From positions 19,507,001-19,571,000 of the forward strand of contig NC_092680.1 in NCBI RefSeq assembly GCF_964355755.1: DNA of 64,000 bases. The letters are read 5' to 3'. The translations under genes were made by a program, and so were the position numbers. Each line of letters begins with the position of its first letter. The stretch's first letter is position 1. Origin of the DNA: Antedon mediterranea. Its lineage: Eukaryota; Echinodermata; Crinoidea; Comatulida; Antedonidae. This document shows positions 1 to 11,151 of this stretch, one piece after another. The notes under the pieces are model-generated. The model searched no databases. It saw nothing but the letters and a program-made list of their open reading frames with translations, and was not told the DNA's origin.

Positions 1-523
1 GTTTATTTAGTCTTTCTAGACATGTCCATATATTTTTAAAAAAAATAATAAACAGTATTTTTGTAGCCTACCATTTTTAGAAATGTACTGAATTAACATA
101 GGCCCTCATAAAGCAGATAAAAGGTCTGGATAGTAAATCAACTGAACACAATTTACTATCAACTAGAATTAATTTACTGTAAAAGTGTAAGTAATATCAT
201 AAAATAACTAGATTTGAACTCTCGGAGTGGCTTTCTAGTTTATTATTTATTCACAACTATTAATTATGTTTTATGTTAGTAGTACCTTTAATATATTCTT
301 TCAAAGTTACAATCGTTTATTTTATAATTCCCTAAGCTATTTCATCTCTAGCCATCAAAACAATGAATGACCTCTTGACCCCATGTGGAAAATTTCACGT
401 CTTTAGCACGAACTGAAGAAAGGGGGTACCCTCCACTTACATGTAGGTAAGTCACATGGTGACGTGATATACCTACAAACTGCATTTCACAATACCTTAA
501 TAAATAAAATACCTCATGGACTA
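1..523. other. AT-rich intergenic DNA, no gene seen
   Basis: No open frame with recognisable protein content and no RNA gene seen. It ends where the inverted repeat of the hAT-like element begins. Confidence 0.5.
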
Positions 524-1745
524 CAGGGCTCGCAGAATCCTAAAATATTTGGGAAAAAACGTCGGTGAAAAACGCCTATGCTTAATACACTGTGGTGTTT
601 TTTTCGATGGATTTTAAAGTAGTGAAAACAATTTTTCAATTTTTTTCAATTACACACTGATGACAGTAATTTATTTTCTCATACGATCCTCCGTACAAGA
701 GTTGCGATTGTTTTAATTAACATGGTGTCCTGAAATCCCTTGAAAACGCTATGTTATTTCTGTTGGTTACGCTTCGTTGCACGGCATTGTTTGTCATCGA
801 TCGAAGATGTGTTCCGTTTCGTGAATGAATTCACGTGGGTTTACTTTGGGAGCAAAAACGTTTTGCTTCTATTGTGCAATGAAATTCCGAAATCAAGCTA
901 TTTTGCGATATTTAAAATGTAGTGGCCTAGACATGGCACTAATTATCTTACAATTATTTAATAGATATATCTAAAATATTGCCTATAGAAATGTAGGCCT
1001 CCTAGGCCTAAAAAGTTTAAACAAAGTACTTATGAAGGTGATGAGCTTGTAACGCGTTGAAATCATAGAGAAGAAAAAAAAACAAACATCAACTGACGTC
1101 CGTCTACGTGACGTGAAACAATACGCATGCGTATAGCAAAAAACCTCACAGCAGCTGCCGTACGTAGTAGGAGCACATGGGGTATGGTGTGCGGAGAGTG
1201 CGGGCTTGTGGAAGTTTACTTGTTGTTTCAGTAGAAGCTCGCACAGGTTGGATAAAAACAACCATCTGCTCGCACAAGTTGGTGATTGAAAACAACACAA
1301 GGGAACTGTGCCGAATTGTGGTGAAAACCACGTGCTCCGCCAAGTTGGAGTTTTTGAAAGTTCAACTCTCGGCGGCGATACCCGAAGAAGTGTATTATTT
1401 TCAATGTTGATAATAAAAAATATACTGTAACTATTTAAGTATTCAATGTATTTATTAAATAAATTATTAGGCCTATTAAATTTATATTCTGTAATATTTA
1501 TAAAAAAAATGGTAGGCCTACTTGCCTGTGTTAAAAACATCGGCCGCCGCCTATTTGGCACAGACAATTAAAATTACGTATCTATTATAATTTAATAATA
1601 TACTGTATTTTCAATACAACTGTACATTTGAACAATAATTACAGTAATTCAGCAAATTATTTATTACACACAAAATACATAACATGAATGTAATTAAACA
1701 TAGGCCTAATCTACTATCAGGCTGTAGGCCACATAATTAATACTA

Positions 1746-2691
1746 CCGTATTTTCCGGAGTATAGGTCGACCCCAAGTATAAATCGACCCCCAACTTTGA
1801 CCTAGAATATCGTTGATTTTGGTATGACCTGAATATAAGTCGACCCCCAAAATCGGCTAATAACACAACTTACTTTAAAGTTCAAAGAAGGCTAGAAATG
1901 TATGAAATGTGGTTGTTTGTTTATTACAATTATTAAAGTGTAGGCCTAATCAATATCGGACGGACGTAATAAATCACAACGGCTTCGCCGCCGTCTTCGC
2001 CAGCCTATAATAAATGACAGCGATGTAGCGTTACAGTACTTGCCATCAGCGATGTTTTTTCGCGTCACTCGAATAAATTAAAACGAGTTTTTCGTTAGGA
2101 GGCTTATTAAATTGTACAGGCGAGTAGTTGTAAATCGCGTTATCTGTAAATGTACACGCGCCGGACTGAGGAGAATTTATTTTATGAATAGACATGCGCA
2201 GTAATTGTAATTACGAACAAACAAACAAACTGCGCATGTGTATAGATGAAAATATCGCGCAATAACAAACATGCTGCATGGACATTCCAACATCGTGTAG
2301 TTCGTTTGTGGTGTGTTACGATGTTTTCGCGAGTGAATACGAAGAAGCATATGAAACACAAACGAAAACTATTTATTCTTAATTATTTTAATAAAAGCGT
2401 ATTAAATATAAACATCAAAATTAATCTGTGTTATATAATAATAGTACTTGTACCAGTACTTGTTGGAGTTGTATTATTTTGTACAATGTAGGTATTATTA
2501 AATTGAAAACTCCTGTGAGTGATTGATGATAGGCCACTGACCTTGCTAGGCCTTGACAGCTGACGGCTTTTGAACGAATTTTTTCGGCTTGATTTTTTTC
2601 AAAAATCGCATGGTCGGAGTATAAGTCGACACCCCGATTTTGCAATTAAAATTTTCCCACAAAGTCTCGACCTATACTCCGGAAAATACGG
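1746..2691. mobile_element. TA-flanked DNA transposon / MITE (about 946 bp)
   Basis: The left end reads CCGTATTTTCCGGAGTATA and the right end (2673-2691) is its reverse complement. TA dinucleotides flank both sides (1744-1745, 2692-2693). Near both ends a short motif of the form ATAAGTCGACCCC recurs, as on several deuterostome elements whose ends begin with CCGTATTTTCCGG. A TA target duplication fits Tc1/mariner-like or another TA-inserting family, which I cannot resolve. No transposase is readable; the 81-aa frame at 2246-2491 is not recognised. Confidence 0.65.
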
Positions 2692-2809
2692 TAAGTAGTA
2701 GATTCAGATTTTATTACCACCGTAAAATGATGTCGATAATTGAGAAAAACAAAAACATACTAGCCCCTATTTTATTTGGTTTATAGTATAACTAGGGAGT
2801 TGTTAATTA

Positions 2810-3526
2810 GGGCCTGTTCGTAGGGGTTGAAAATACCAGCTTATTCCCGATTTCCGTTCGCGTGGCCCAATTAACTTTTGCCTCAGGCTACAAAAAATTC
2901 GAGGTAAAATGTTCACCAAATTTGCAGGTTATTTCAGCGATAATCCAATTATACTCGGCCTTCGAGGATAATAAATCTCCAATAGAGGCAATGTGTCAAA
3001 TTTTGACAAACGTTCGCTGCCTAGGCCCGTCATTTCTCCTACGAAGCTCTTCCATACACGCTTCGAGAGCGATCGTCAGCTGGTGCTGTCCTTGTTGGTG
3101 TAGACCGCTTAGTAGGCCTAGCTGGTCGGGGAGCCGCTGGTCGGTGGTGTTTCCGTCGTGTAACATTGGGCTCAAATTCTTCGTCAATGAGTAAAATAAT
3201 GGTCGTCAGGAGAAGGCATATTTCGGCAGGATTATCGGCGTTAAGAGGCATAAGGTTTGTCGCAAGGATAAGCAGTGTAAAAGGTAGCAAGTAATTGTTA
3301 TTGTAAAGAAAGATCGCGAGTAAAAAATATACAACACGAAACTAGCGTGCGAAAATGGGGTCGTTAGGTTGTAAAGACAACTGACCTTAAAACGTAATTT
3401 CCGGTTTGTGATTCGTCGATTAAGCATTTAAGCGGTTAAATATTTCAAGTACGAACAACGCTCAATTTATAACCCGAGGCATGGGTGAAATTAAGCGCTT
3501 ATTTTAACCACCGTACGAACACGACC
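2810..3526. mobile_element. PIF/Harbinger-like element (about 717 bp) with TTA target duplication
   Basis: The left end begins GGGCCTGTTCGTA; the right end, read on the minus strand, begins GGTCGTGTTCGTACGG, an imperfect inverted repeat. TTA lies directly outside both ends (2807-2809 and 3527-3529). A three-base TTA/TAA duplication with GGGC-type termini is characteristic of PIF/Harbinger elements. Short minus-strand frames inside (2996-3187 and 3039-3290) could be remains of a transposon protein, but I cannot identify a domain. The element lies inside the larger hAT-like interval, so it inserted later. Confidence 0.55.
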
Positions 3527-3961
3527 TTAGAAACTCCCTGGTATAATAACTTCAAATAAGTTAAAAGCCGAGAGTTCAACGCTTCCTATTTCGCGATCAA
3601 TGGATGCCGCAAGAGACCGCTTGCTATATGACAGACCTGGAAACTCTATACGCAACGACTTGATACGCCCGACTGCATAGAAACACATGTTTTGGCTCCT
3701 GGAGATAACGTTCCATACCACCGAATTCCGATCCATACATTTACTTAACAAACACTACACTGGTCTCGACGTCAAGAGAATTTGTTCGTGCGCGACTATT
3801 ATTTTCATTGTTACAGTTTTTCACAACCCCTGTAAAACATCGTGGACATTTTCGGTGATTTTAAGAGGTTGCCCGTCGGGACATGACATGTTAGATTTTA
3901 GTTGCCCGACGTATTTATTTGGTTGCCGCGGGACGTCGGGCAAGCGATTCTGCGAGCCCTG

Positions 3962-5804
3962 GACTAGTCCATTGTACGATTTTCTTACTATTATGGGATG
4001 TAGAAGAAAAACCCGGTAGGTTGGTTTTTAATTAATATTTTTTCAGTATTATCACATTAAATATGTAAATGTAAACATATAACAGTCACGTGACCAGACT
4101 CAAGCGGCGTATCAATTAAAGGCATTACCGCAAATTGGGTACCGCAAACTGGTGCACAGTTACCGCCGTTTGGTACATCGGCTGTCCTTAGTATTTAACG
4201 AATTATTATTAATTAAGTGGCCATTGTTTATTTGTGTATGTATTTTAATAAAGGATACATTATTAATAATTGACAATTGTTGTATTCACTTGCAACTATA
4301 ACACATTTAATGTAATAATGATTTGACCGTTACCTAACCGCAAATTGGTACATTTACCCTATACTGTATAATACACACTGTCACTACACTAGGCATAGGC
4401 ATATATAGATAGGCTAGACTAGTTCTTGTCCATGCTTTTGCTCTTCATCATATCATACAGAAACAAAACTAGGCCTAGCCCAAGTATTTTGAGGTCATCG
4501 GGCCTTCCTACCCTAGCTCATCGACTGTATCCGCTGATTGCTAGCTAGGCCTAGGCTAGGCTACAATACAGGTAGGCCTAGCTTGTAGGCCAGACTAGCT
4601 AGGCCTCCGACAAGCTAGGCATAGCAACGTCTGAGGGCACCATTGCAGATTAGGTGAAAGTTATATCTACAATTTCGATCTGCACGACGTTTATTCATGT
4701 ACAAAATAGATAGAAATTAGCTTGCTGCTACTGAGAGCAACAAACCCAAAAATGCAATGGCCGCATGGTCATGTACTTGTCATCCACACTCCCTCTTCTT
4801 GCGCATGCAGCTAGTGTGTAGTAGCAGCACAGCATGCATGACAAGGATGAACGCCCTGGCCTGGACGGTATGTTCAAGGCCACAAACGGCGAGAGACGAC
4901 ACGGGTGAAGAGGTAGTACACACCACAGAGAGCAGAGAAGGGTTGGTTCCAGAACAATTAACTACCTAAATGGGAATAGCATTAATGTCACATGCAGCTA
5001 CTTTTTAATTTAAATAATAATGAAAGTATGCAAACTTACCAAAAGAAAGCTAATATATAAGTGTCTTCCGCTCACCGCTGAGGTTAGCAAGCGGACACGG
5101 AACGGAGATGAACTAAAAGTAAGACTACTCTCTGTCTAGACTAAGGTCGTGACGTCATGGTACGCGACGGACCATCCTTGTGCATGGAAAAATTATGGAC
5201 TGGTCCATTTCTACAAAAGAAAATATAATATAGAAATTAAATTTTACACATTTTCAAAACGACAATGATACAAAACATGGAGAATGAAATACAGTAGTTA
5301 AAGATCTAATACCTCGGAAAACATACTGCCGTATATCATTGTAAAGTTCTTTGGTTTAGAATATGATATTCAAAAAAAATAGATACTGTATTTATTATTA
5401 TTGAAATAAAAGAATGGATTATTCCAAAGATGAACTTTAATTTATGTTTTTAATTAAGCGCAGCTCTTCGACTTCTTTTGGTTCAATACCGTATGACTTT
5501 CCAAGCAGATGAATGTATGGTTATGTACATACAGGTACGACTAATTGTTTTTGCAAATTCCATATATATAACTACAATCAACCGAGAAGTAGGCCTACGG
5601 TACAACTGTTTATATTTATGGATGTTTTGTTCATGTTTAAACTACATAGTTATAGGGCGTATATTGATTGATTATCGAGAATGTAATGAATTTATAAATA
5701 AACCGATTTTCCCTTACTATTTAATGTCATATGATATTGAATAGGCCTACACCCTAGAGGAGCCCGTAATTCATATTTGTACAATTCATAAAACAATTAC
5801 AATA
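3962..5804. other. Intergenic DNA with an AGGCCT-motif cluster
   Basis: No gene supported. About 4530-4625 is dense in overlapping CTAGGC/TAGGCCTA words, the same motif family seen at 17.5-18.1, 36.2-36.4, 48.5-49.0 and 50.1 kb. The 70-aa frame at 4757-4969 shows no family resemblance. Confidence 0.5.
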
Positions 5805-6745
5805 ATCACCTACGATAATTATGATAATGTTAACAGTTCAACTAACCAGATTCGACTTTAAAGTTTTATGTGCGGTTTTCTCTACTTTAAAAAAGCGGCT
5901 TCATGCCTAGGCCTAGCCCGATGGCAGATTAATCCAATTTCGAAGTTGGTCCTACTAGCCTACTGGTAATATCGTTTTGTATGTTAATACACTGTGCTCA
6001 AGTGGACCCAATATATATAAAATATAAATAAAGTCACTTTAATTTCAATATCTTTTCGTATGTCAATACACTGTGCTCAAGTGGACCTAACTTGGCGCCA
6101 GAGTGGAGAACAGTGATAGGCCTATAAAATAGAAATAATGTCACTGAAGTTTCAATATCTTTTTGTATGTTAATACACTGTGCTCACGTGGACCTAATTT
6201 GGAGTCATTTAAGTGTCAATATCGTTTCGTATGTTAATAACACTGTGCTCCAGTGGATCCAATGTGGCGCCAGTGGTGGAGCACAGCGAAATAGTCACAT
6301 ACAAAAACATCGAGAAAAAATACTTATGGAATTCAAAAATATTTGATACTGGATATGTTCAATATAGGTTAATCCATCCGTAATGCAAAAGAAAAATTAG
6401 TTCCAAGCCATATAAGTGATTTTAATAAGATAAATACTTATTTAATGTCCCCGGAAAGTGCACATATTCATTGAAATATGAAATTAAATATTAAGTCTCC
6501 AGTACTAGCCCACCATGGTTGGAGCAGAGCTAATAATGAAAATAGAGCTCAGAATTGCACTTATACTTACACTTATTACTAAAATCACCTATGATAATTA
6601 TGATAATGTTAAAATTCCAGACGTGACACGACTGCAAAATGTTAGGTGGGGTTTTCTACATCGTAGGCCTATATGGCTATAAGGCCTATCCCGGCGGCGG
6701 AATTAGTCTAAGAAGCTTCGAAATTGGTCTAGAAATCGGCATCTT
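5805..6745. repeat. Diverged direct repeats plus a four-unit tandem repeat
   Basis: A segment of roughly 150 bp at 5805-5965 recurs in diverged form at 6588-6745; both contain GATAATTATGATAATGTTAA followed by similar downstream text, about 782 bp apart. Between them, 5968-6290 holds four imperfect units built on GTATGTTAATACACTGTGCTC followed by a GTGGACC-type word, at about 5968, 6049, 6158 and 6222. The 161-aa frame at 6639-7124 overlaps the second copy and is unrecognised, so I do not call it a gene. Confidence 0.6.
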
Positions 6746-7205
6746 TGCAAAGTTTCTAGGAATATATTTGATCTTATTTCACTCTCCATTAACCCCATAT
6801 AAAAAACCATCGGAGACAAACTATCTGTTTAAAACACGTTTATTCTGGGACGTACGGTGCGGCCATACACACCAACTACAGTACCATAAACGTTTATTTT
6901 TCATAACATATTACAATACAATATCTTGCATGAATCGGACATTTCGCTACCAATGTAGCAACCTGCACAATTCCATCTTTCCCACTACACCTGCAAAACC
7001 ATTGTATAACAACGCACCAAACGTTTCGTACACCTGCGATGAAAAAATAAATTCAATTTATTTTAAAATTGAGGGCGGCAAACATAAAATTTACGAGATC
7101 AAATACGGGTTTAAAAAAAATTAAATAAAAAGATGTTATTTAACATTAATTTTGTAAGAAAATTTTAAAATTCTAAAAGTGCATCAACCAAATGGATCAA
7201 CCGAT

Positions 7206-7277
7206 TCCTGTGTAGTATAGTGGTGAGTGTCTCCGCCTGTCACGCGAAAGACCGGGGTTCAATTCCCCGCCAGGGAG
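7206..7277 (+). tRNA. tRNA-Asp (GTC) copy 1, likely degenerate
   Basis: First unit of the array. It differs from the consensus at T5G, G6T, A24G and G42A, which breaks two acceptor-stem pairs and one anticodon-stem pair. Probably a pseudogene. Confidence 0.7.
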
Positions 7278-7370
7278 AGTTTATTTATATATTTTTTGCT
7301 ACCACATTCGAAATAAAAGAAAATGAATTTTGCAAGAAAATTAAAAAATTCTTAAAGTGCATCAACCGAT

Positions 7371-7442
7371 TCCTTGGTAGTATAGTGGTGAGTATCTCCG
7401 CCTGTCACGCGGAAGACCGGGGTTCAATTCCCCGCCAGGGAG
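7371..7442 (+). tRNA. tRNA-Asp (GTC) copy 2
   Basis: Matches the 72-nt consensus exactly. Acceptor stem 1-7/65-71, D-stem, anticodon stem 27-31/39-43 with loop CTGTCAC (anticodon GTC at 34-36), T-stem 48-52/60-64 with loop TTCAATT, discriminator G72. Box A-like TAGTATAGTGG and box B-like GGTTCAATTCC are internal. Confidence 0.96.
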
Positions 7443-7531
7443 AGTTTACTTTTATATTTTTTTGCTACCACATTCGAAATAAAAGAAAATGAATTTTCCA
7501 AGAACATTTAAAAAGTGTATCAACTACTGAT

Positions 7532-7603
7532 TCCTTGGTAGTATAGTGGTGAGTATCTCCGCCTGTCACGCGGAAGACCGGGGTTCAATTCCCCGCCAGG
7601 GAG
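7532..7603 (+). tRNA. tRNA-Asp (GTC) copy 3
   Basis: Identical to the array consensus over all 72 nt. Confidence 0.96.
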
Positions 7604-7691
7604 AGTATATTTATATATTTTTTGCTACCATATTCGAGATATAAGAAAATTTACAATAAAATTTAAAAATTCTAAAAGTGTATCAACTGAT

Positions 7692-7763
7692 TCCTTGGTA
7701 GTATAGTGGTGAGTATCTCCGCCTGTCACGCGGAAGACCAGGGTTCAATTCCCCGCCAGGGAG
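7692..7763 (+). tRNA. tRNA-Asp (GTC) copy 4
   Basis: One change, G49A, giving an A-C mismatch in the T-stem. The same change recurs in copies 16 and 25. Confidence 0.85.
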
Positions 7764-7856
7764 AGTTTACTTTTATATTTTTTGCTACCACATTCGAAAT
7801 AAAAGAAAATGAATTTTACAATAAAATTTAAAAATTCTAAAAGTGTATCAACTGAT

Positions 7857-7928
7857 TCCTTGGTAGTATAGTGGTGAGTATCTCCGCCTGTCACGCGGAA
7901 GACCGGGGTTCAATTCCCCGCCAGGGAG
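7857..7928 (+). tRNA. tRNA-Asp (GTC) copy 5
   Basis: Identical to the array consensus. Confidence 0.96.
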
Positions 7929-8016
7929 AGTTTACTTATATATTTTTTGCTACCATATTCGAGATATAAGAATATTTCCAATAAAATTTAAAAATTCTAA
8001 AAGTGTATCAACCGAT

Positions 8017-8088
8017 TCCTTGGTAGTATAGTGGTGAGTCTCTCCGCCTGTCACGCGGAAGACCGGGGTTCAATTCCCCGCCAGGGAG
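8017..8088 (+). tRNA. tRNA-Asp (GTC) copy 6
   Basis: One change, A24C, in the D-stem (T11-C24 mismatch). Confidence 0.88.
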
Positions 8089-8181
8089 AGTTTACTTTTA
8101 TATTTTTTGCTACCACATTCGAAATAAAAGAAAATGAATTTTCCAAGAAAATTTAAAAATTCTAAAAGTGTATCAACTGAT

Positions 8182-8253
8182 TCCTTGGTAGTATAGTGGT
8201 GAGTATCTCCGCCTGTCACGCGGAAGACCGGTGTTCAATTCACCGCCAGGGAG
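8182..8253 (+). tRNA. tRNA-Asp (GTC) copy 7, compensated T-stem
   Basis: G51T together with C61A replaces a G-C pair with T-A in the T-stem, so pairing is kept. Shared with copies 20 and 28. Confidence 0.92.
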
Positions 8254-8346
8254 AGTTTACTTTTATATGTTTTGCTACCATATTCGAAATAAAAGAAAAT
8301 GAATTTTACAAAAAAATTTAAAAATTCTAAAAGTGTATCAACTGAT

Positions 8347-8423
8347 TCCTTGGTACAGTAGTATAGTGGTGAGTATCTCCGCCTGTCACGCGGAAGACCG
8401 GGGTTCAATTCCCCGCCAAGGAG
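8347..8423 (+). tRNA. tRNA-Asp (GTC) copy 8, 5-nt insertion
   Basis: CAGTA is inserted after position 9, between acceptor stem and D-stem. G68A makes the acceptor stem fully Watson-Crick (T4-A68). The insertion lengthens the 8/9 linker, so function is doubtful. Shared with copies 12 and 21. Confidence 0.75.
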
Positions 8424-8516
8424 AGTTTACTTTTATATGTTTTGCTACCATATTCGAAATAAAAGAAAATGAATTTTGCAAGAAAATTTAAAAATTCTTA
8501 AAGTGTATCAACTGAT

Positions 8517-8588
8517 TCCTTGGTAGTATAGTGGTGAGTATCTCCGCCTGTCACGCGGAAGACCGGGGTTCAATTCCCCGCCAGGGAG
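8517..8588 (+). tRNA. tRNA-Asp (GTC) copy 9
   Basis: Identical to the array consensus. Confidence 0.96.
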
Positions 8589-8681
8589 AGTTTTCTTTTA
8601 AATATTTTGCTACCACATTCGAAATAAAAGAAAATGAATTTTACAAGAAAATTTAAAAATTCTAAAAGTGTATGAACTGAT

Positions 8682-8753
8682 TCCTTGGTAGTATAGTGGT
8701 GAGTATCTCCGCCTGTCACGCGGAAGACCGGGGTTCAATTCCCCGCCAAGGAG
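8682..8753 (+). tRNA. tRNA-Asp (GTC) copy 10
   Basis: One change, G68A, which turns the T4-G68 wobble of the consensus into a T-A pair. Confidence 0.94.
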
Positions 8754-8846
8754 AGTTTACTTTTATATGTTTTGCTACCATATTCGAAATAAAAGAAAAT
8801 GAATTTTGCAAGAAAATTTAAAAATTCTAAAAGTGTATCAACTGAT

Positions 8847-8918
8847 TCCTTGGTAGTATAGTGGTGAGTATCTCCGCCTGTCACGCGGAAGACCGGGGTT
8901 CAATTCCCCGCCAGGGAG
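8847..8918 (+). tRNA. tRNA-Asp (GTC) copy 11
   Basis: Identical to the array consensus. Confidence 0.96.
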
Positions 8919-9011
8919 AGTTTTCTTTTAAATATTTTGCTACCACATTCGAAATAAAAGAAAATGAATTTTACAAGAAAATTTAAAAATTCTAAAAGTG
9001 TATCAACTGAT

Positions 9012-9088
9012 TCCTTGGTACAGTAGTATAGTGGTGAGTATCTCCGCCTGTCACGCGGAAGACCGGGGTTCAATTCCCCGCCAAGGAG
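9012..9088 (+). tRNA. tRNA-Asp (GTC) copy 12, 5-nt insertion
   Basis: Same CAGTA insertion after position 9 and same G68A as copy 8. Confidence 0.75.
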
Positions 9089-9181
9089 AGTTTACTTTTA
9101 TATGTTTTGCTACCATATTCGAAATAAAAGAAAATGAATTTTGCAAGAAAATTTAAAAATTCTAAAAGTGTATCATCCGAT

Positions 9182-9253
9182 TCCTTGGTAGTATAGTGGT
9201 GAGTATCTCCGCCTGTCACGCGGAAGACCGGGGTTCAATTCCCCGCCAGGGAG
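9182..9253 (+). tRNA. tRNA-Asp (GTC) copy 13
   Basis: Identical to the array consensus. Confidence 0.96.
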
Positions 9254-9346
9254 AGTTTTCTTTTAAATATTTTGCTACCACATTCGAAATAAAAGAAAAT
9301 GAATTTTACAAGAAAATTTAAAAATTCTAAAAGTGTATCAACTGAT

Positions 9347-9418
9347 TCCTTGGTAGTATAGTGGTGAGTATCTCCGCCTGTCACGCGGAAGACCGGTGTT
9401 CAATTCCCCTCCAGGGAG
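9347..9418 (+). tRNA. tRNA-Asp (GTC) copy 14, weak T-stem
   Basis: G51T and G64T give two mismatches in the T-stem; possibly non-functional. Confidence 0.75.
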
Positions 9419-9511
9419 AGTTTACTTTTATATTTTTTGCTACCACATTCGAAATAAAAGAAAATGAATTTTACAATAAAATTTAAAAATTCTAAAAGTG
9501 TATCATCCGAT

Positions 9512-9583
9512 TCCTTGGTAGTATAGTGGTGAGTATCTCCGCCTGTCACGCGGAAGACCGGGGTTCAATTCCCCGCCAGGGAG
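9512..9583 (+). tRNA. tRNA-Asp (GTC) copy 15
   Basis: Identical to the array consensus. Confidence 0.96.
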
Positions 9584-9676
9584 AGTTTTCTTTTAAATAT
9601 TTTGCTACCACATTCGAAATAAAAGAAAATGAATTTTACAAGAAAATTTAAAAATTCTAAAAGTGTATGAACTGAT

Positions 9677-9748
9677 TCCTTGGTAGTATAGTGGTGAGTA
9701 TCTCCGCCTGTCACGCGGAAGACCAGGGTTCAATTCCCCGCCAGGGAG
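9677..9748 (+). tRNA. tRNA-Asp (GTC) copy 16
   Basis: G49A, a T-stem mismatch, as in copies 4 and 25. Confidence 0.85.
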
Positions 9749-9841
9749 AGTTTACTTTTATATTTTTTGCTACCACATTCGAAATAAAAGAAAATGAATT
9801 TTACAATAAAATTTAAAAATTCTAAAAGTGTATCAACTGAT

Positions 9842-9913
9842 TCCTTGGTAGTATAGTGGTGAGTATCTCCGCCTGTCACGCGGAAGACCGGGGTTCAATT
9901 CCCAGCCAGGGAG
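9842..9913 (+). tRNA. tRNA-Asp (GTC) copy 17
   Basis: C63A gives a G-A mismatch in the T-stem. Confidence 0.85.
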
Positions 9914-10001
9914 AGTTTACTTATATATTTTTTGCTACCATATTCGAGATATAAGAATATTTCCAATAAAATTTAAAAATTCTAAAAGTGTATCAACCGA
10001 T

Positions 10002-10073
10002 TCCTTGGTAGTATAGTGGTGAGTATCTCCGCCTGTCACGCGGAAGACCGGGGTTCAATTCCCCGCCAGGGAG
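10002..10073 (+). tRNA. tRNA-Asp (GTC) copy 18
   Basis: Identical to the array consensus. The spacer after it ends in a short tandem of TTTAAAAA. Confidence 0.96.
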
Positions 10074-10156
10074 AGTTTACTTATATATTTTTTGCTACCA
10101 TATTCGAGATATAAGAATATTTCCAATAAAATTTAAAAATTTAAAAATTTAAAAAT

Positions 10157-10228
10157 TCCTTGGTAGTATAGTGGTGAGTATCTCCGCCTGTCACGTGAAA
10201 GACCGGGGTTCAATTCCCCGCCAGGGAG
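10157..10228 (+). tRNA. tRNA-Asp (GTC) copy 19, weak anticodon stem
   Basis: C40T (wobble) and G42A (C-A mismatch) weaken the anticodon stem. Confidence 0.75.
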
Positions 10229-10321
10229 AGTTTACTTTTATATTTTTTGCTACCACATTCGAAATAAAAGAAAATGAATTTTCCAAGAAAATTTAAAAAT
10301 TCTAAAAGTGTACCAACTGAT

Positions 10322-10393
10322 TCCTTGGTAGTATAGTGGTGAGTATCTCCGCCTGTCACGCGGAAGACCGGTGTTCAATTCACCGCCAGGGAG
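10322..10393 (+). tRNA. tRNA-Asp (GTC) copy 20, compensated T-stem
   Basis: G51T/C61A pair swap as in copy 7, located 2140 bp downstream of that copy. Confidence 0.92.
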
Positions 10394-10486
10394 AGTTTAC
10401 TTTTATATGTTTTGCTACCATATTCGAAATAAAAGAAAATGAATTTTACAAGAAAATTTAAAAATTATAAAAGTGTATCAACTGAT

Positions 10487-10563
10487 TCCTTGGTACAGTA
10501 GTATAGTGGTGAGTATCTCCGCCTGTCACGCGGAAGACCGGGGTTCAATTCCCCGCCAAGGAG
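10487..10563 (+). tRNA. tRNA-Asp (GTC) copy 21, 5-nt insertion
   Basis: CAGTA insertion plus G68A as in copy 8, exactly 2140 bp downstream of it. Confidence 0.75.
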
Positions 10564-10656
10564 AGTTTACTTTTATATGTTTTGCTACCATATTCGAAAT
10601 AAAAGAAAATGAATTTTGCAAGAAAATTTAAAAATTCTAAAAGTGTATCAACTGAT

Positions 10657-10728
10657 TCCTTGGTAGTATAGTGGTGAGTATCTCCGCCTGTCACGCGGAA
10701 GACCGGGCTTCAATTCCCCGCCAGGGAG
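10657..10728 (+). tRNA. tRNA-Asp (GTC) copy 22
   Basis: G52C gives a C-C mismatch closing the T-loop and changes box B. Confidence 0.8.
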
Positions 10729-10821
10729 AGTTTTCTTTTAAATATTTTGCTACCACATTCGAAATAAAAGAAAATGAATTTTACAAGAAAATTTAAAAAT
10801 TCTAAAAGTGTATGAACTGAT

Positions 10822-10893
10822 TCCTTGGTAGTATAGTGGTGAGTATCTCCGCCTGTCACGCGGAAGACCGGTGTTCAATGCCCCGCCAGGGAG
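10822..10893 (+). tRNA. tRNA-Asp (GTC) copy 23
   Basis: G51T (unpaired) and T59G in the T-loop; possibly weakened. Confidence 0.78.
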
Positions 10894-10986
10894 AGTTTAC
10901 TTTTATATTTTTTGCTACCACATTCGAAATAAAAGAAAATGAATTTTACAATAAAATTTAAAAATTCTAAAAGTGTATCATCCGAT

Positions 10987-11058
10987 TCCTTGGTAGTATA
11001 GTGGTGAGTATCTCCGCCTGTCACGCGGAAGACCGGGGTTCAATTCCCCGCCAGGGAG
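10987..11058 (+). tRNA. tRNA-Asp (GTC) copy 24
   Basis: Identical to the array consensus. Confidence 0.96.
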
Positions 11059-11151
11059 AGTTTTCTTTTAAATATTTTGCTACCACATTCGAAATAAAAG
11101 AAAATGAATTTTACAAGAAAATTTAAAAATTCTAAAAGTGTATGAACTGAT

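Larger units (their letters stand above)
524..3961. mobile_element. hAT-like DNA transposon remnant containing two nested insertions
   Basis: A 16-bp perfect inverted repeat bounds the interval: CAGGGCTCGCAGAATC at 524-539 and its reverse complement at 3946-3961. CAGGG...CCCTG termini are typical of hAT elements. The flanks share GACTA (519-523 on the left, 3962-3966 on the right), which may be the remains of an 8-bp target duplication, but a full 8-bp repeat is not visible. About half of the interval is made of two younger-looking insertions (1746-2691 and 2810-3526). I see no intact transposase. Short frames such as 983-1567 (minus) have no recognisable domain. Calling this one element rests on the inverted repeat pair. 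Confidence 0.5.

Noticed and set aside
197-245. Possible tRNA 3' half on the minus strand (GAGTTCAAATC)
   Set aside because: Only a box B-like word; no acceptor, D or anticodon arm could be built.
983-1567. 194-aa minus-strand open frame
   Set aside because: Low-complexity composition, no domain, and located within transposon-derived sequence.
6639-7124. 161-aa plus-strand open frame
   Set aside because: It overlaps a diverged direct repeat, has no recognisable domain and no supporting splice or promoter context.
7220-7492. 90-aa open frame across the first two tRNA units
   Set aside because: It is the translation of tRNA-Asp bodies (the SACHAEDRGSIPRQGEF-type peptide) and disappears once the tRNA genes are recognised.
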